DNA from: an uncultured Succinivibrionaceae bacterium
GTDB lineage: Bacteria > Pseudomonadota > Gammaproteobacteria > Enterobacterales > Succinivibrionaceae
DNA length: 62,043 nucleotides
NCBI GenBank assembly: GCA_944390105.1
Contig: CALXOV010000043.1
Span: 1 to 62,043, forward strand
Direction of reading: 5' to 3'
In this document: positions 53,430-62,043 of the stretch, one piece after another
Position numbering within the stretch: the first letter of the stretch is position 1
Layout: the number at the start of each line of letters is the position of its first letter
Program-made: the position numbers and the translations under genes
The notes under the pieces: model-generated
The model's input: the letters and a program-made list of their open reading frames with translations, nothing else
What the model was told of the DNA's origin: nothing
Database searches by the model: none

Positions 53430-54641
53430 TTAGAGAAACTTAAAGGCAGAACGAGCTATCATCAGCTCTTCATTGGTCGGGATCATATAGACCTTAACCT
53501 TGGAATTTGGAGTTGAGATCAGCCCCCCTTCGTAGCCCAAACGAGCTAAAGCGCGCTCATTGAGTTCTTCATCAAGCTCCGTACCTAAGCACTCTTTTAA
53601 CATTTCGCAAGTGATCTTACGAGCTTCCCAGCAGTTCTCGCCGATGCCGCCGGAGAAAATAATGGCATCCACGCGCCCTAACGGAACGTAGTAAGAAGCA
53701 ATGAACTTAGCTAAGCGATAGCAGAAAGCATCCATAGCTAAAGTGCACTTCTCATCACCATTTTCGTAGCCTTCGCAGATAGGACGCATATCCGAAGACA
53801 CACCGGATAAAGCTAAAAGACCAGATTTCTTATTGAAGATCTCCTGCACTTCCTGTGCACTCATGTTCAGGCGCTCGCACAGGAAGAATACCACCGACGG
53901 GTCAATTTCACCGGTGCGGGTCGCCATGATAAGGCCGTCAAGCGGAGTTAATCCCATGGATGTATCTACGCACTTTCCGCCCTTAACCGCGCACACCGAA
54001 GCACCGCCACCTAAGTGACAGGTAATGACATTGGTATCCTCAATCTTCTTACCTAAGTACTCAGCTGCCTGATGCGCTAAATACTGATGAGACGTACCAT
54101 GGGCGCCGTAACGGCGAATCCCCATTTCCTTGTAATACTCTTCAGGAATAGCAAAGCGATAGGCAATCGGCGGCATGGTCTGATGGAAAGCGGTATCAAA
54201 GACCGTTACATGCGGAATGTTAGAGAAGGACTTGCGTGCCGCTTCAATACCTAAAATATGGGCCGGGTTGTGCAGCGGAGCAAACGGAATCACCTTGCGG
54301 ATATTCTCCACCACCGTATCATCTACTAAAGTAGGCTCGCTGTAGAACTCGCCGCCGTGCACGATGCGATGACCGCAGGCCACAATCGCCTGAAGCAAAT
54401 CCGGATGCGGCGCTAAAATGTTCTGTACTAAATACTCTAAAGCCTGAGCGTGGTTCGCCCCCGGAATATTGGCCTTCTGCTTTTCCTCATCGCCAAAACG
54501 CCACGAAATGCGGGCTTCCGGCAGACCTAAGGCCTCAGCGATGCCGCTTAAGTAAACGTGACCATCTGCAGGATCCATGATGGCAAACTTGACGGAAGTG
54601 CTACCGCAATTGATGACCAGTGCGAGTTTTAAATTAGCCAT
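53430..54641 (-). CDS. ackA: Acetate kinase
   Basis: The 403-residue protein has the acetokinase motifs ALVINCGSTSVKFAIMD (5' phosphate-binding), VTVFDTAFHQTMPP, RRYGAHGTSHQYLA and IIFSGGIGENCWEAR. It interconverts acetyl phosphate and acetate with ATP formation, a major ATP source in mixed-acid fermentation. pta, usually its operon partner, is not next to it; the neighbour upstream is the divergent pdxH. Length is normal (E. coli 400). Confidence 0.98.
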   Translation of the reverse strand: MANLKLALVINCGSTSVKFAIMDPADGHVYLSGIAEALGLPEARISWRFGDEEKQKANIPGANHAQALEYLVQNILAPHPDLLQAIVACGHRIVHGGEFYSEPTLVDDTVVENIRKVIPFAPLHNPAHILGIEAARKSFSNIPHVTVFDTAFHQTMPPIAYRFAIPEEYYKEMGIRRYGAHGTSHQYLAHQAAEYLGKKIEDTNVITCHLGGGASVCAVKGGKCVDTSMGLTPLDGLIMATRTGEIDPSVVFFLCERLNMSAQEVQEIFNKKSGLLALSGVSSDMRPICEGYENGDEKCTLAMDAFCYRLAKFIASYYVPLGRVDAIIFSGGIGENCWEARKITCEMLKECLGTELDEELNERALARLGYEGGLISTPNSKVKVYMIPTNEELMIARSAFKFL

Positions 54642-54821
54642 GACAAACCTTACTTTGATTACTCAACTAAAATTTAAAAAATAATGGCCTCACCGGCCAT
54701 ATTTATGCAAAATCAACCGTATTTTACCATTGAACAGGAGCGATATAATGAAACGCTTTAGTGATGATCATCGACTTTTAGCAATTTTGTGCTGAATATA
54801 ACAACATCTAAGGGAGAATTG

Positions 54822-55469
54822 ATGGGAATGATTGATGTTGCACCGCTGCGCCGCAGCTATTCAATGGGCGGTTTAGCTGAGACGGATTTAACCGCTGCGC
54901 CGATCGAACTGTTTGAAAAATGGCTTAAGGATTGCATTAATGCAGGACTGTATGACCCCAACGGCATGGTAGTTAGCACCGTCAATGCACAAGGGCAGCC
55001 GCACTCGCGCATGGTACTGCTGAAAAACTACGATGCCAACAGCCTAGTGTTCTACACGAATTTCGGCAGCCGCAAAGCACAAGATATCGCCGACAATCCT
55101 CATGTATCAATTCTCTTTCCTTGGTACTATCTGGAGCGTCAGGTGATATTTACCGGAACCGCAGTCAAAATGAGCATGGCCGAATCTGTCAAATACTTTA
55201 AAAGCCGCCCGCGCGACAGTCAAATCGGCGCCTGGGCCTCACATCAATCCTCGCGCATTTCCGCCCGCGCGGTGCTTGAAAGCAAATTCATGGAATTAAA
55301 GCAGAAATTTAAAGATGGAGAAATTCCGCTCCCGACTTTCTGGGGCGGATTTCGCGTTACTTTTGACAGCGTGGAATTCTGGCAGGGACGGGTCAATCGC
55401 CTGCACGATCGCTTCATGTACAGCAAAAACCCCGACGGGAGCTGGAGCACGCAGCGTCTTGCTCCGTAA
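54822..55469 (+). CDS. pdxH: Pyridoxamine 5'-phosphate oxidase
   Basis: The 215-residue protein has the PdxH motifs [51 protein letters not shown] and the C-terminal [14 protein letters not shown] with WSTQRLAP. It oxidises PNP/PMP to PLP using FMN and O2, so the cell meets oxygen at least sometimes. ATG 54822 was chosen over 54789 because AGGGAG lies five bases upstream. Length is close to E. coli PdxH (218). Confidence 0.97.
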   Translation: MGMIDVAPLRRSYSMGGLAETDLTAAPIELFEKWLKDCINAGLYDPNGMVVSTVNAQGQPHSRMVLLKNYDANSLVFYTNFGSRKAQDIADNPHVSILFPWYYLERQVIFTGTAVKMSMAESVKYFKSRPRDSQIGAWASHQSSRISARAVLESKFMELKQKFKDGEIPLPTFWGGFRVTFDSVEFWQGRVNRLHDRFMYSKNPDGSWSTQRLAP

Positions 55470-55478
55470 ACCGCCAGT

Positions 55479-55498
55479 CCTCGGCGCTCACGCCGGGG
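55479..55498 (+). terminator. Hairpin after pdxH, possible terminator
   Basis: CCTCGGCG (55479-55486), loop CTCA, CGCCGGGG (55491-55498) pair with one T-G wobble; AGCTTTAT follows. The T-run is weak. The remaining 230 bp to purU hold no credible gene. Confidence 0.5.
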
Positions 55499-55730
55499 AG
55501 CTTTATCCGTACGCAAATGAACGCCCCATGCGTGAAAGTTTTTGCACGATAGCGGCCTGGCTTTTAGTCAGCTCCCATCACTGGGTATTCACGGACATAT
55601 CCGTCAAATTCCCATCAAGGATGAGCTTTAGGTTCGTTCTAGATTTCTTAAGATCAATTTTACCAAGTGTATTCTGTAATCAAGCGCTTTCATTCCTATT
55701 CTAACGCCGCGAAAATTGCGAGGCATCAAG

Positions 55731-56567
55731 TTAAAACACCACAGTTTTATTACCGTGAATAAAGACTTTATCATCTAAAATCTTATTAAGCGCCCGCATC
55801 AGCACTAAGCGCTCTACATCACGCCCGGCCTTAGCCATGGTAGCTGCATCATAGCGATGATTAACTTTAATCACATCCTGCTCAATAATCGGCCCTTCAT
55901 CTAAGTTATCCGTCACAAAATGCGCAGTCGCTCCTATGATCTTAACGCCACGCTCAAAGGCCTGCTGATATGGCTTAGCGCCGATGAACGCCGGCAGGAA
56001 TGAATGGTGAATATTGATGAGCTTGCCTAAGGGGAAATGCGCAACCATACGCGGGGATAAAATGCGCATATATTTGGCCAGAACCACATAATCAGGATCA
56101 GCCGCATCAATAACCTCACACATGCGCCTCTCCTGTTCTTCACGCGAAATGCCTTCATGAGAGACTAAATGAAAAGGAACGTCAAAACGCTGGGCCAGAT
56201 CTCCCAAATCTGGATAATTACCGGCAACCATCACAATCTCGGCATTAAGCGCTCCAGAGTAGGCCTTCATTAGGATATCGCCGAGGCAATGCGCTTCCTT
56301 TGTCACTAACACCGCTAAGCGGCGCTTCTGCTGCCCGGTCAGACGTACTTTAGCGTCCGCCGGCAACACCTGACGAATTTCACTTAAAAAATTCTCTTCA
56401 TTAGCAAAAATACCGGACAGTACCGTTCGCATGAAAAAACGGCCATCGGAGGAGGCGAACTGATCTTGGTGCACAATATTGAAATTGTATTTAAAGCAGA
56501 TGCTGGTTACACGGGCAATCAGGCCCACCGCATCTGAGCATTCGGTAAGCAGTATTTTCTGTTCCAT
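55731..56567 (-). CDS. purU: Formyltetrahydrofolate deformylase
   Basis: The 278-residue protein has an N-terminal ACT domain (about 1-80, MEQKILLTECSDAVGLIAR) and a formyl-transferase-like domain with KLINIHHSFLPAFIGAKPY (catalytic His in NIHHSF), and GVKIIGATAHFVTDNLDEGP (catalytic Asp). PurU hydrolyses 10-formyl-THF to formate and THF, balancing the one-carbon pool and feeding PurT. Start ATG 56567 gives the usual short N-terminus; an in-frame ATG lies four codons upstream. Confidence 0.96.
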   Translation of the reverse strand: MEQKILLTECSDAVGLIARVTSICFKYNFNIVHQDQFASSDGRFFMRTVLSGIFANEENFLSEIRQVLPADAKVRLTGQQKRRLAVLVTKEAHCLGDILMKAYSGALNAEIVMVAGNYPDLGDLAQRFDVPFHLVSHEGISREEQERRMCEVIDAADPDYVVLAKYMRILSPRMVAHFPLGKLINIHHSFLPAFIGAKPYQQAFERGVKIIGATAHFVTDNLDEGPIIEQDVIKVNHRYDAATMAKAGRDVERLVLMRALNKILDDKVFIHGNKTVVF

Positions 56568-56827
56568 CACTAATCTCATAAAATCTTATTTCTGCACTTT
56601 CCGGCAGTCGACAGCGCCTGACTAAGACCGCACCGCCGTTATCTTGTAGCTATCTTCTGCAGTGGCATTTTAATCTGCCTTTGCCAGATGAAGCCCTGAT
56701 TATAGCCTTAAGCACGCTTTTGGTGCAAAAAAACAAATGGTTCACTTTTCTGCGTTTTGCATCGCGGCATAAAAAGTATATAGTGTTTAAGGTGCAAATT
56801 TTATTACCTGCCGCCTAAGGAGGAACG

Positions 56828-58162
56828 ATGCCTGATGTAGAGCCTGAATTTGTTAAATATGCTGAGTTGCATATCCCCGGGCGTGCCCCCATTAAACTGC
56901 CAATTTTGAAGGGCACCATGGGGCCAGAGGTTATAGATATCCGCGCGCTAGGCAAAGAGGGTTACTTTACATTTGACCCGGGCTTCGTCTCCACCGCCGC
57001 CTGCAGCTCGCGCATTACCTTTATTGACGGCGCCAAAGGCATTCTGCTATATCGCGGATATCCGATTGATCAACTAGCCACCAAGGCCAATTATTTAAAG
57101 ACCTGCTACCTGCTGTTTAAGGGCGAATTGCCGACCAAGACACAGTACGATGAATTTGAATATAAGGTCAAACATCACACCTTAATTCACGAACAAATTA
57201 ACTCACTGTTCCAAGCCTTTCGCCGCGACTCGCATCCAATGGCTTTGATGTGTGGTATTGCCGGAGCTCTCTCGGCCTTCTATCACGACAACCTCGACAT
57301 CTATGATCCGGAGCATCGTGAAAACACCATGATCCGTCTTATCTCCAAGATGCCGACACTAGCTGCCATGGCGTACAAATATTCCATTGGCCAGCCTTTC
57401 ATGTACCCCCGCAATGACCTTGATTACGCTGCCAATTTCCTACACATGATGTTTGCGACACCAGCAGAAGACTATAAGGTCAATCCGGTAATCGCTAAAG
57501 CTATGGATCGCATCTTTATTCTGCATGCCGATCACGAACAGAATGCCTCAACCTCATCGGTACGTTTGGCCGGATCCTCGGGCGCTAATCCCTACGCCTG
57601 CATTGCAGCCGGCATCGCATCGCTGTGGGGTCCTGCGCACGGCGGCGCAAATGAAGCTTGCCTGCGTATGCTTGAGGCAATCGGAACTCCTGATCGCATT
57701 CCGGAATTCATCGCCCGCGCCAAAGATAAGAACGATCCGTTCCGTCTGTCGGGATTTGGTCATCGCGTGTACAAGACTTATGACCCGCGCGCCGTAGTCA
57801 TGCGCGAAACTTGCCATGAAGTGCTCAATGAACTTCACGTTAAAAATCATCCGATTTTGGATGTGGCCACTGCACTAGAGAAGATTGCGCTGTCGGATGA
57901 ATACTTCATTGAACGCCATCTTTATCCGAATGTGGACTTCTACTCCGGTATTATCTTAAATGCCATCGGCATCCCGACCTCAATGTTCACCGTGATCTTT
58001 GCCTTAGCGCGTACTATCGGATGGATTTCACATTGGAATGAAATGCAGGAAATGCCGGAAAGCCGCATTGGTCGTCCGCGCCAGATTTACATCGGCAAGA
58101 CCCTACGCAATATTAAAACCGTTACGCCGCGTCGCCGTACAATCAAAAAATCTGACACTTAA
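56828..58162 (+). CDS. gltA: Citrate synthase
   Basis: The 444-residue protein is a hexameric-type citrate synthase: N-terminal domain, [22 protein letters not shown] segment ([12 protein letters not shown]), [13 protein letters not shown] with a catalytic His, [12 protein letters not shown], and [14 protein letters not shown] with the second catalytic His; the catalytic Asp lies in HPILDVAT or PNVDFYSG. It joins acetyl-CoA and oxaloacetate. AAGGAGGAACG precedes ATG 56828. A terminator follows. No other TCA genes are near. Confidence 0.98.
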   Translation: MPDVEPEFVKYAELHIPGRAPIKLPILKGTMGPEVIDIRALGKEGYFTFDPGFVSTAACSSRITFIDGAKGILLYRGYPIDQLATKANYLKTCYLLFKGELPTKTQYDEFEYKVKHHTLIHEQINSLFQAFRRDSHPMALMCGIAGALSAFYHDNLDIYDPEHRENTMIRLISKMPTLAAMAYKYSIGQPFMYPRNDLDYAANFLHMMFATPAEDYKVNPVIAKAMDRIFILHADHEQNASTSSVRLAGSSGANPYACIAAGIASLWGPAHGGANEACLRMLEAIGTPDRIPEFIARAKDKNDPFRLSGFGHRVYKTYDPRAVVMRETCHEVLNELHVKNHPILDVATALEKIALSDEYFIERHLYPNVDFYSGIILNAIGIPTSMFTVIFALARTIGWISHWNEMQEMPESRIGRPRQIYIGKTLRNIKTVTPRRRTIKKSDT

Positions 58163-58201
58163 GTACGTTTAAGGTCGCAGAATTTTGGGCTTCAGCTAAA
58201 A

Positions 58202-58226
58202 AAAGCTCCCTGCAGGGAGCTTTCTT
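58202..58226 (+). terminator. Rho-independent terminator of gltA
   Basis: AAAGCTCCC (58202-58210), loop TGCA, GGGAGCTTT then CTT: perfect stem about 40 bp after the stop. It could also serve the convergent rplT, as the stem is symmetric with A/T flanks. Confidence 0.85.
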
Positions 58227-58260
58227 CATTTAAGGAGGATGCTGCTTAACGCAGCGGCGC

Positions 58261-58620
58261 TTACTTGCCTAAAGCGGCGCGCACCTTCTCAACGATAGCA
58301 GTAAAGGCTGCTTTATCGGTGATGGCGAGATCAGACAAGACCTTACGGTCGATCTCGATGCCGGCCTTCTTTAAGCCGTTCATGAACTGGCTGTAGCTCA
58401 GATCGTGCTGACGCGCAGCAGCGTTGATACGAACAATCCACAGCTCACGGAACTGACGCTTCTTCTGGCGACGATCGCGGTAAGCGTACTGACCGGCTTT
58501 GGTAACAGCCTGCACCGCCACGCGGTAAGTGCGTGAACGTGCGCCGTAGTAACCCTTAGCGGCCTTTAAAACCTTCTTATGACGGGCGTGGGCGGTAACA
58601 CCGCGCTTTACTCTAGCCAT
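58261..58620 (-). CDS. rplT: Ribosomal protein L20
   Basis: The 119-residue basic protein ([22 protein letters not shown] at the start, then [12 protein letters not shown]) is L20. It is needed early in 50S assembly and in E. coli represses translation of rpmI-rplT. It follows rpmI by 18 bp as usual. Confidence 0.98.
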   Translation of the reverse strand: MARVKRGVTAHARHKKVLKAAKGYYGARSRTYRVAVQAVTKAGQYAYRDRRQKKRQFRELWIVRINAAARQHDLSYSQFMNGLKKAGIEIDRKVLSDLAITDKAAFTAIVEKVRAALGK

Positions 58621-58638
58621 TTGTCAAATCCTCCAGTA

Positions 58639-58851
58639 TTAAGCATAAGGCAGCTGGCGCATGATGGCGCGCAGATTAGAAGTATGCACGTAAGTCATCT
58701 CACGCAGTGCGCGCTTGCGCTTACGAGTCTTCTTTGTGAGGATGTGACGCAGGTTCTGGTGACGGCACTTGAAGTGACCGCTGCCAGTCTTCTTGAAGCG
58801 CTTGGCTACGCCTCTATCGGTCTTCATTTTGACCTTAACTTTACCAGCCAT
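58639..58851 (-). CDS. rpmI: Ribosomal protein L35
   Basis: The 70-residue basic protein ([20 protein letters not shown], then [13 protein letters not shown]) is L35. It lies between infC and rplT, as in most bacteria. The 90-bp gap to infC has a GC-rich hairpin (GGTGCGGCACC) and may take part in L20 autoregulation. Confidence 0.98.
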   Translation of the reverse strand: MAGKVKVKMKTDRGVAKRFKKTGSGHFKCRHQNLRHILTKKTRKRKRALREMTYVHTSNLRAIMRQLPYA

Positions 58852-58942
58852 TTAATATACTCCGCATTTAATTGCTGTTACTTAAGCCGCAGGAGGTTGA
58901 GGCGACGGCAGGTGCCGCACCTTAACGCTTGTATCCCTGAAG

Positions 58943-59485
58943 CTATTTCTTTTTAGGAGCAAGCACCATAGTGGCTTGTCTGCCTTCCACACGGGAGGCC
59001 GATTCCACCGTAGCGATGCCCATCACGGTGCAGAGATCGTTCTCTACCCGCTTTAGCACATCTAAGCCCAAGTGCTGATGCGCCATTTCACGGCCACGAA
59101 AGCGCAAGGTAACCTTGGCTTTATTGCCGTCTTCGAGGAAGCGTGCCAGGTTGCGTAGTTTAACCTGATAATCGCCCTCGTCAGTGGCAGGACGGAATTT
59201 AATTTCCTTAACCTGCACAACTTTCTGCTTTTTCTTTTTCTGATCTTTGCTCTTTTCGTAAAGATACTTGCCGTACTCAATCAAACGGCACACCGGAGGA
59301 TCGGCATTAGGGCTGATTTCAACTAAATCAACTCCTGCATCTTCCGCCTGACGCAGAGCCTCTGCTGTCGGCATAACTCCGACTAACTCATTGTCTTGGT
59401 CTAAAAGACGCACTTCACGGCATCTGATTTCCCCGTTCACACGGACTTTAGGCTGCAGCCGTCCGGTTTTCTTGGCGTTGTTGAT
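58943..59485 (-). CDS. infC: Translation initiation factor IF-3, rare AUC start
   Basis: The protein has the IF3 N-domain ([20 protein letters not shown]), a basic linker ([13 protein letters not shown]) and a C-domain ([16 protein letters not shown]). A GTG at 59440 would cut off the usual basic N-terminus. Upstream in frame, ATC at 59485 follows GCGAGGA with a seven-base gap and gives [16 protein letters not shown] and a total of 180 residues, exactly the E. coli IF3 length. In E. coli infC starts with AUU, by which IF3 limits its own synthesis; AUC should act alike. Order thrS-infC-rpmI-rplT is conserved. Confidence 0.95.
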   Translation of the reverse strand: MNNAKKTGRLQPKVRVNGEIRCREVRLLDQDNELVGVMPTAEALRQAEDAGVDLVEISPNADPPVCRLIEYGKYLYEKSKDQKKKKQKVVQVKEIKFRPATDEGDYQVKLRNLARFLEDGNKAKVTLRFRGREMAHQHLGLDVLKRVENDLCTVMGIATVESASRVEGRQATMVLAPKKK

Positions 59486-59508
59486 AGTAGTATCCTCGCA
59501 TCAAAGCT

Positions 59509-59559
59509 AATCAAAAAAAGCAAAACAAAGCACCCGTGCAGTTGCATTTATGGGTGCTT
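59509..59559 (-). terminator. Terminator or attenuator between thrS and infC
   Basis: Minus strand: AAGCACCC (59559-59552), 16-base loop, GGGTGCTT (59535-59528), then TGTTTTGCTTTTTTT. A typical intrinsic terminator, implying partial read-through to infC or a promoter inside thrS. Confidence 0.85.
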
Positions 59560-59573
59560 GTTTTCTTTAAACC

Positions 59574-61508
59574 TTACTTGCCCTGCGTAGCAGGTGCAAT
59601 TTTGCGGCTCATAATATCCGATTTGATCATGTTAATCAAGTCTTCAAGCGGCATTGCACCCAAATCTTCGCCCTTACGGGTACGCACAGCAACCTTGCCC
59701 TGCTCCGCCTCGCGGTCTCCGCATACCAGCATGTACGGAACATGCATTAAGGTATGCTCACGAATCTTAAAGCCAACCTTATCATTGCGCAGATCAGTAC
59801 GCACGCGGATACCGACAGCATCTAGTTTATCTGCTACCTGCTTGGCGTAATCCGCTTGATTATCAGTAATATTCATTACCACCGCCTGCACCGGAGATAG
59901 CCAAGTCGGGAATGAACCTGCGAACTCTTCGGTCAGTACGCCAAGGAAGCGCTCAATAGAGCCTAACATTGCACGGTGAATCATCACCGGGGTGTGCTCC
60001 TGATTATCCTCGCCGATGTAGTGAGCATCTAAACGCGCCGGCAACGAGAAGTCAAGTTGCACGGTGCCGCACTGCCAAGCACGGTCTAAACTGTCATGCA
60101 GTGTAAACTCAATCTTCGGTCCGTAGAAGGCGCCTTCACCTGGCTGCAACTCATATTCAAGATTATTCTGCTCAAGCGCCAGCTTTAAATCAGCCTCAGC
60201 TTTATCCCAAATTGCATCGGAACCGATACGCTTTTCCGGGCGAGTAGACAGCTTAACATCAACTTTAGTGAAGCCAAAGTTAGAGTAGACGTCATACACC
60301 ATGGCGATGCAGTCCGACACTTCCTGCATAATCTGATCTTCAGTGCAGAAAATATGAGCATCATCCTGCTCAAAGGCACGTACGCGCAACAGACCGTGCA
60401 ATGAGCCGGAAGGTTCATTGCGGTGACAATTGCCGAACTCAGCCATGCGGATCGGCAGGTCACGGTATGAACGAGTACGCGAATTGAAAATCTGAATAGC
60501 ACCTGGGCAATTCATCGGCTTAATCGCGTAATCACGGTTTTCCGATGAAGTGGTAAACATGTTTTCCTGATACTTATCCCAGTGCCCAGAACGCTCCCAC
60601 AGTACACGATCCATGATCTGCGGAGTCTTTACTTCAATGTAGTGATACTTGTGCAACATCTCACGCATGAAGTTTTCAATAATACGGTAAATCGTCCAAC
60701 CGTCATTGTGCCAAAACACCATGCCCGGAGCTTCTTGCTGGAAATGGAACAGATCCAGTTTTTTGCCAAGAATGCGATGATCGCGCTTAGCTGCCTCTTC
60801 ACGACGTTTTAAGTAAGCGGCAAGTTCTTCCTTAGTTGCAAAGCACACGCCGTAAATGCGTTGTAGCATCTTGTTCTTTGAATCGCCACGCCAGTAAGCG
60901 CCGGCAAAATGCGTCAGCTTAAAGTGCTTGCAAAATCCCATGTGCGGTACATGCGGGCCGCGGCACATGTCGGTGTATTCCAAATGATGGTACAACGCCG
61001 GATGATCCGCTTTATCAATATTTTCTTCTAAGATTAGCTTCTTGTAGGGCTCATTACGCTCCGTGAATACCTCGTAGGCGCGCTGCCAATCCACCACTTC
61101 TTTAACAACGGTGTAATCAGTCTTAGCCAGCTCATGCATCTTAGCATCAAGCTTTTCCATGTCTTCAGCAGTAAGCTTGTGCTGCAGATCAACATCGTAA
61201 TAAAAGCCATTTTCAATCACCGGACCGATGGCCATTTGCGTCTCCGGCCACAGTTCCTTAATCGCATGACCCAGCAAATGAGCGCAAGAGTGACGGATAA
61301 TATCAATGCCATCTTTTTCCTGCGGAGTAACAATGGCGACTGCGGCATCATGATCGACTAGGTCACAGGCATCATGCAGTACACCGTCAATGCGGCCTGC
61401 TACACAGTTGCGGGCTAACCCCGGACCAATGCTTTGAGCAATTTCACTGATTGAGACTGCGTGATCAAACTCTTTGACCGCGCCATTAGGAAGAGTAATT
61501 TTAGGCAT
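59574..61508 (-). CDS. thrS: Threonyl-tRNA synthetase
   Basis: The 644-residue protein (E. coli 642) has a TGS domain (about 1-62), the editing domain with [16 protein letters not shown] (zinc/editing HxxxH near 73-77), the class II catalytic core ([30 protein letters not shown]) and a C-terminal anticodon-binding domain (about 540-640). It charges tRNA-Thr. ATG 61508 ([11 protein letters not shown]) is the family start; a longer frame from 61523 is unlikely. A leader hairpin with a Thr anticodon in the loop lies just upstream. Confidence 0.97.
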   Translation of the reverse strand: MPKITLPNGAVKEFDHAVSISEIAQSIGPGLARNCVAGRIDGVLHDACDLVDHDAAVAIVTPQEKDGIDIIRHSCAHLLGHAIKELWPETQMAIGPVIENGFYYDVDLQHKLTAEDMEKLDAKMHELAKTDYTVVKEVVDWQRAYEVFTERNEPYKKLILEENIDKADHPALYHHLEYTDMCRGPHVPHMGFCKHFKLTHFAGAYWRGDSKNKMLQRIYGVCFATKEELAAYLKRREEAAKRDHRILGKKLDLFHFQQEAPGMVFWHNDGWTIYRIIENFMREMLHKYHYIEVKTPQIMDRVLWERSGHWDKYQENMFTTSSENRDYAIKPMNCPGAIQIFNSRTRSYRDLPIRMAEFGNCHRNEPSGSLHGLLRVRAFEQDDAHIFCTEDQIMQEVSDCIAMVYDVYSNFGFTKVDVKLSTRPEKRIGSDAIWDKAEADLKLALEQNNLEYELQPGEGAFYGPKIEFTLHDSLDRAWQCGTVQLDFSLPARLDAHYIGEDNQEHTPVMIHRAMLGSIERFLGVLTEEFAGSFPTWLSPVQAVVMNITDNQADYAKQVADKLDAVGIRVRTDLRNDKVGFKIREHTLMHVPYMLVCGDREAEQGKVAVRTRKGEDLGAMPLEDLINMIKSDIMSRKIAPATQGK

Positions 61509-61524
61509 AATCAAAAAAACCAAC

Positions 61525-61541
61525 GGTGCTTACGCCGCACC
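61525..61541 (-). promoter_or_regulatory. Candidate thrS translational operator, tRNA-Thr anticodon mimic
   Basis: In the thrS leader (minus strand) GGTGC (61541-61537) pairs with GCACC (61529-61525) around the seven-base loop GGCGTAA. CGT occupies the anticodon positions of the loop, and CGU is a Thr anticodon. It lies about 17 bases before the start codon. E. coli ThrRS represses its own translation by binding such a mimic. The stem is short (five pairs), so this is a candidate. Confidence 0.45.
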
Positions 61542-62043
61542 TTAAGGTCTCCTGTAAGAAGTAAATCTAAGCTGTCACGACGCAACCAATGCCAGATGAC
61601 CCCTCTGGTCAAACCGCACGCCGCACGCTTTCCAAATACGGTGATGAAGTATACTCCCCAAAAGTGCAAGCGTCTTAAATCTCAGGTAAAAAATATCATC
61701 GCTTTTTCCTGCCATACCGCAAACTTAAACCGAAGCAAAGCCATCTACTTAACCTAAAGCTATAACCCACTACCTACACTGTCTAAAAATCTAGCTGAAG
61801 CTCAAACACTGTGTAGCATTAAGAATGCCGCTACAAAATATGGTTCGGCCACAACAATTTTGTTTTATTAGTTTTTGTGCCGTGCTGAGCTGTGAAAAGT
61901 AGCTCATTGCTTTGATCCTGAACTTTTCAAACTAGGTTCTACCTCTCCAACCGTGTGGTTTCCCTGCAGTTAGCTGCCGGTTTGGTAAAGGGATATCAGC
62001 GTCATAGGTACTGTCGGGACAAGGTACTCCAAACAGTTTGAGG
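61542..62043. other. Region upstream of thrS, nothing firm
   Basis: About 500 bp. It probably carries the thrS leader and promoter. No complete gene was found. At the right edge a frame from 62007 reads GTVGTRYSKQFE, which resembles the start of IS3-type OrfA proteins, but no start codon is visible and the window ends there. Confidence 0.35.

Noticed and set aside
55500-55704. Frame after pdxH towards purU
   Set aside because: It is an out-of-frame extension beginning inside pdxH, without its own start signals.
62007-62043. Start of an IS3-type OrfA at the right edge
   Set aside because: Only about 12 residues are visible, no start codon was found, and no inverted repeat was seen.

Overview
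The window reads as chromosomal DNA of a gammaproteobacterium. The evidence is the gene orders rpsF-rpsR-rplI and thrS-infC-rpmI-rplT, an infC gene with a non-AUG start, PdxH, PurU, an MsbA-type exporter, FeoAB, and four tRNAs with encoded CCA ends. The carbon metabolism genes (acetate kinase, a short CstA-type transporter, citrate synthase) and an overall mid-range base composition would fit an intestinal or rumen fermenter such as a member of the Succinivibrionaceae. That taxonomic placement is inference; the sequence shown does not prove it.

Region by region. 1-170 is the right end of an IS200/IS605 (TnpB) element cut by the window edge. 243-2454 holds a two-gene membrane transport unit. 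2720-7261 (minus strand) is an operon with a solitary periplasmic binding protein, an STAS antagonist, an RsbW-like kinase, a lytic transglycosylase and a membrane-bound SpoIIE/RsbU phosphatase. This is a partner-switching set like Bordetella BtrUVW, which controls type III secretion there. 7347-11089 (plus) encodes an unusual sensor-MFS fusion and an unrecognised partner.

11135-44177 is a nearly complete type III secretion system (T3SS). One long minus-strand run (35714 to 11135) carries SctU, SctO, two EspA-like filament/tip paralogues, a small coiled-coil protein, SctW, a SycN-like chaperone, SctX, SctY, SctV, a SycD-like chaperone, the translocators SctE and SctB, a CesT-like chaperone, SctC, SctD, the needle set E-F-G, SctJ, SctK, SctL and SctN. 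It is followed by two large paralogous putative effectors and a tandem-domain chaperone. SctT and SctS lie in a second minus-strand unit, and SctP, SctQ (with an internal start for SctQ-C) and SctR in a plus-strand unit. A third putative effector, with a possible lipid-kinase-like fold, sits beside its own CesT chaperone. The E-F-G and X-Y sets place the system near the Ysc/chlamydial branch, while the translocators and EspA-like proteins look more like the SPI-2/EPEC type. An inner-rod SctI could not be found. Between SctU and SctT sit two odd genes: a transposase-derived protein lacking its catalytic core, and an Lgt paralogue.

44240-62043 is core genome: a second decayed IS200/IS605 right end, feoAB, a CstA-like transporter, rpsF-rpsR-rplI with a structured leader, tRNA Pro-Arg-His-Leu with a strong promoter, an MsbA-like exporter, ackA, pdxH, purU, gltA, and rplT-rpmI-infC-thrS. 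thrS has an upstream hairpin whose loop carries a Thr anticodon.

The likely logic is that environmental sensing (binding protein, sensor domain of the phosphatase, perhaps the sensor-MFS) feeds the partner switch, which gates the adjacent T3SS and its effector-chaperone pairs. This linkage is inferred from gene order and from the Bordetella and chlamydial precedents.
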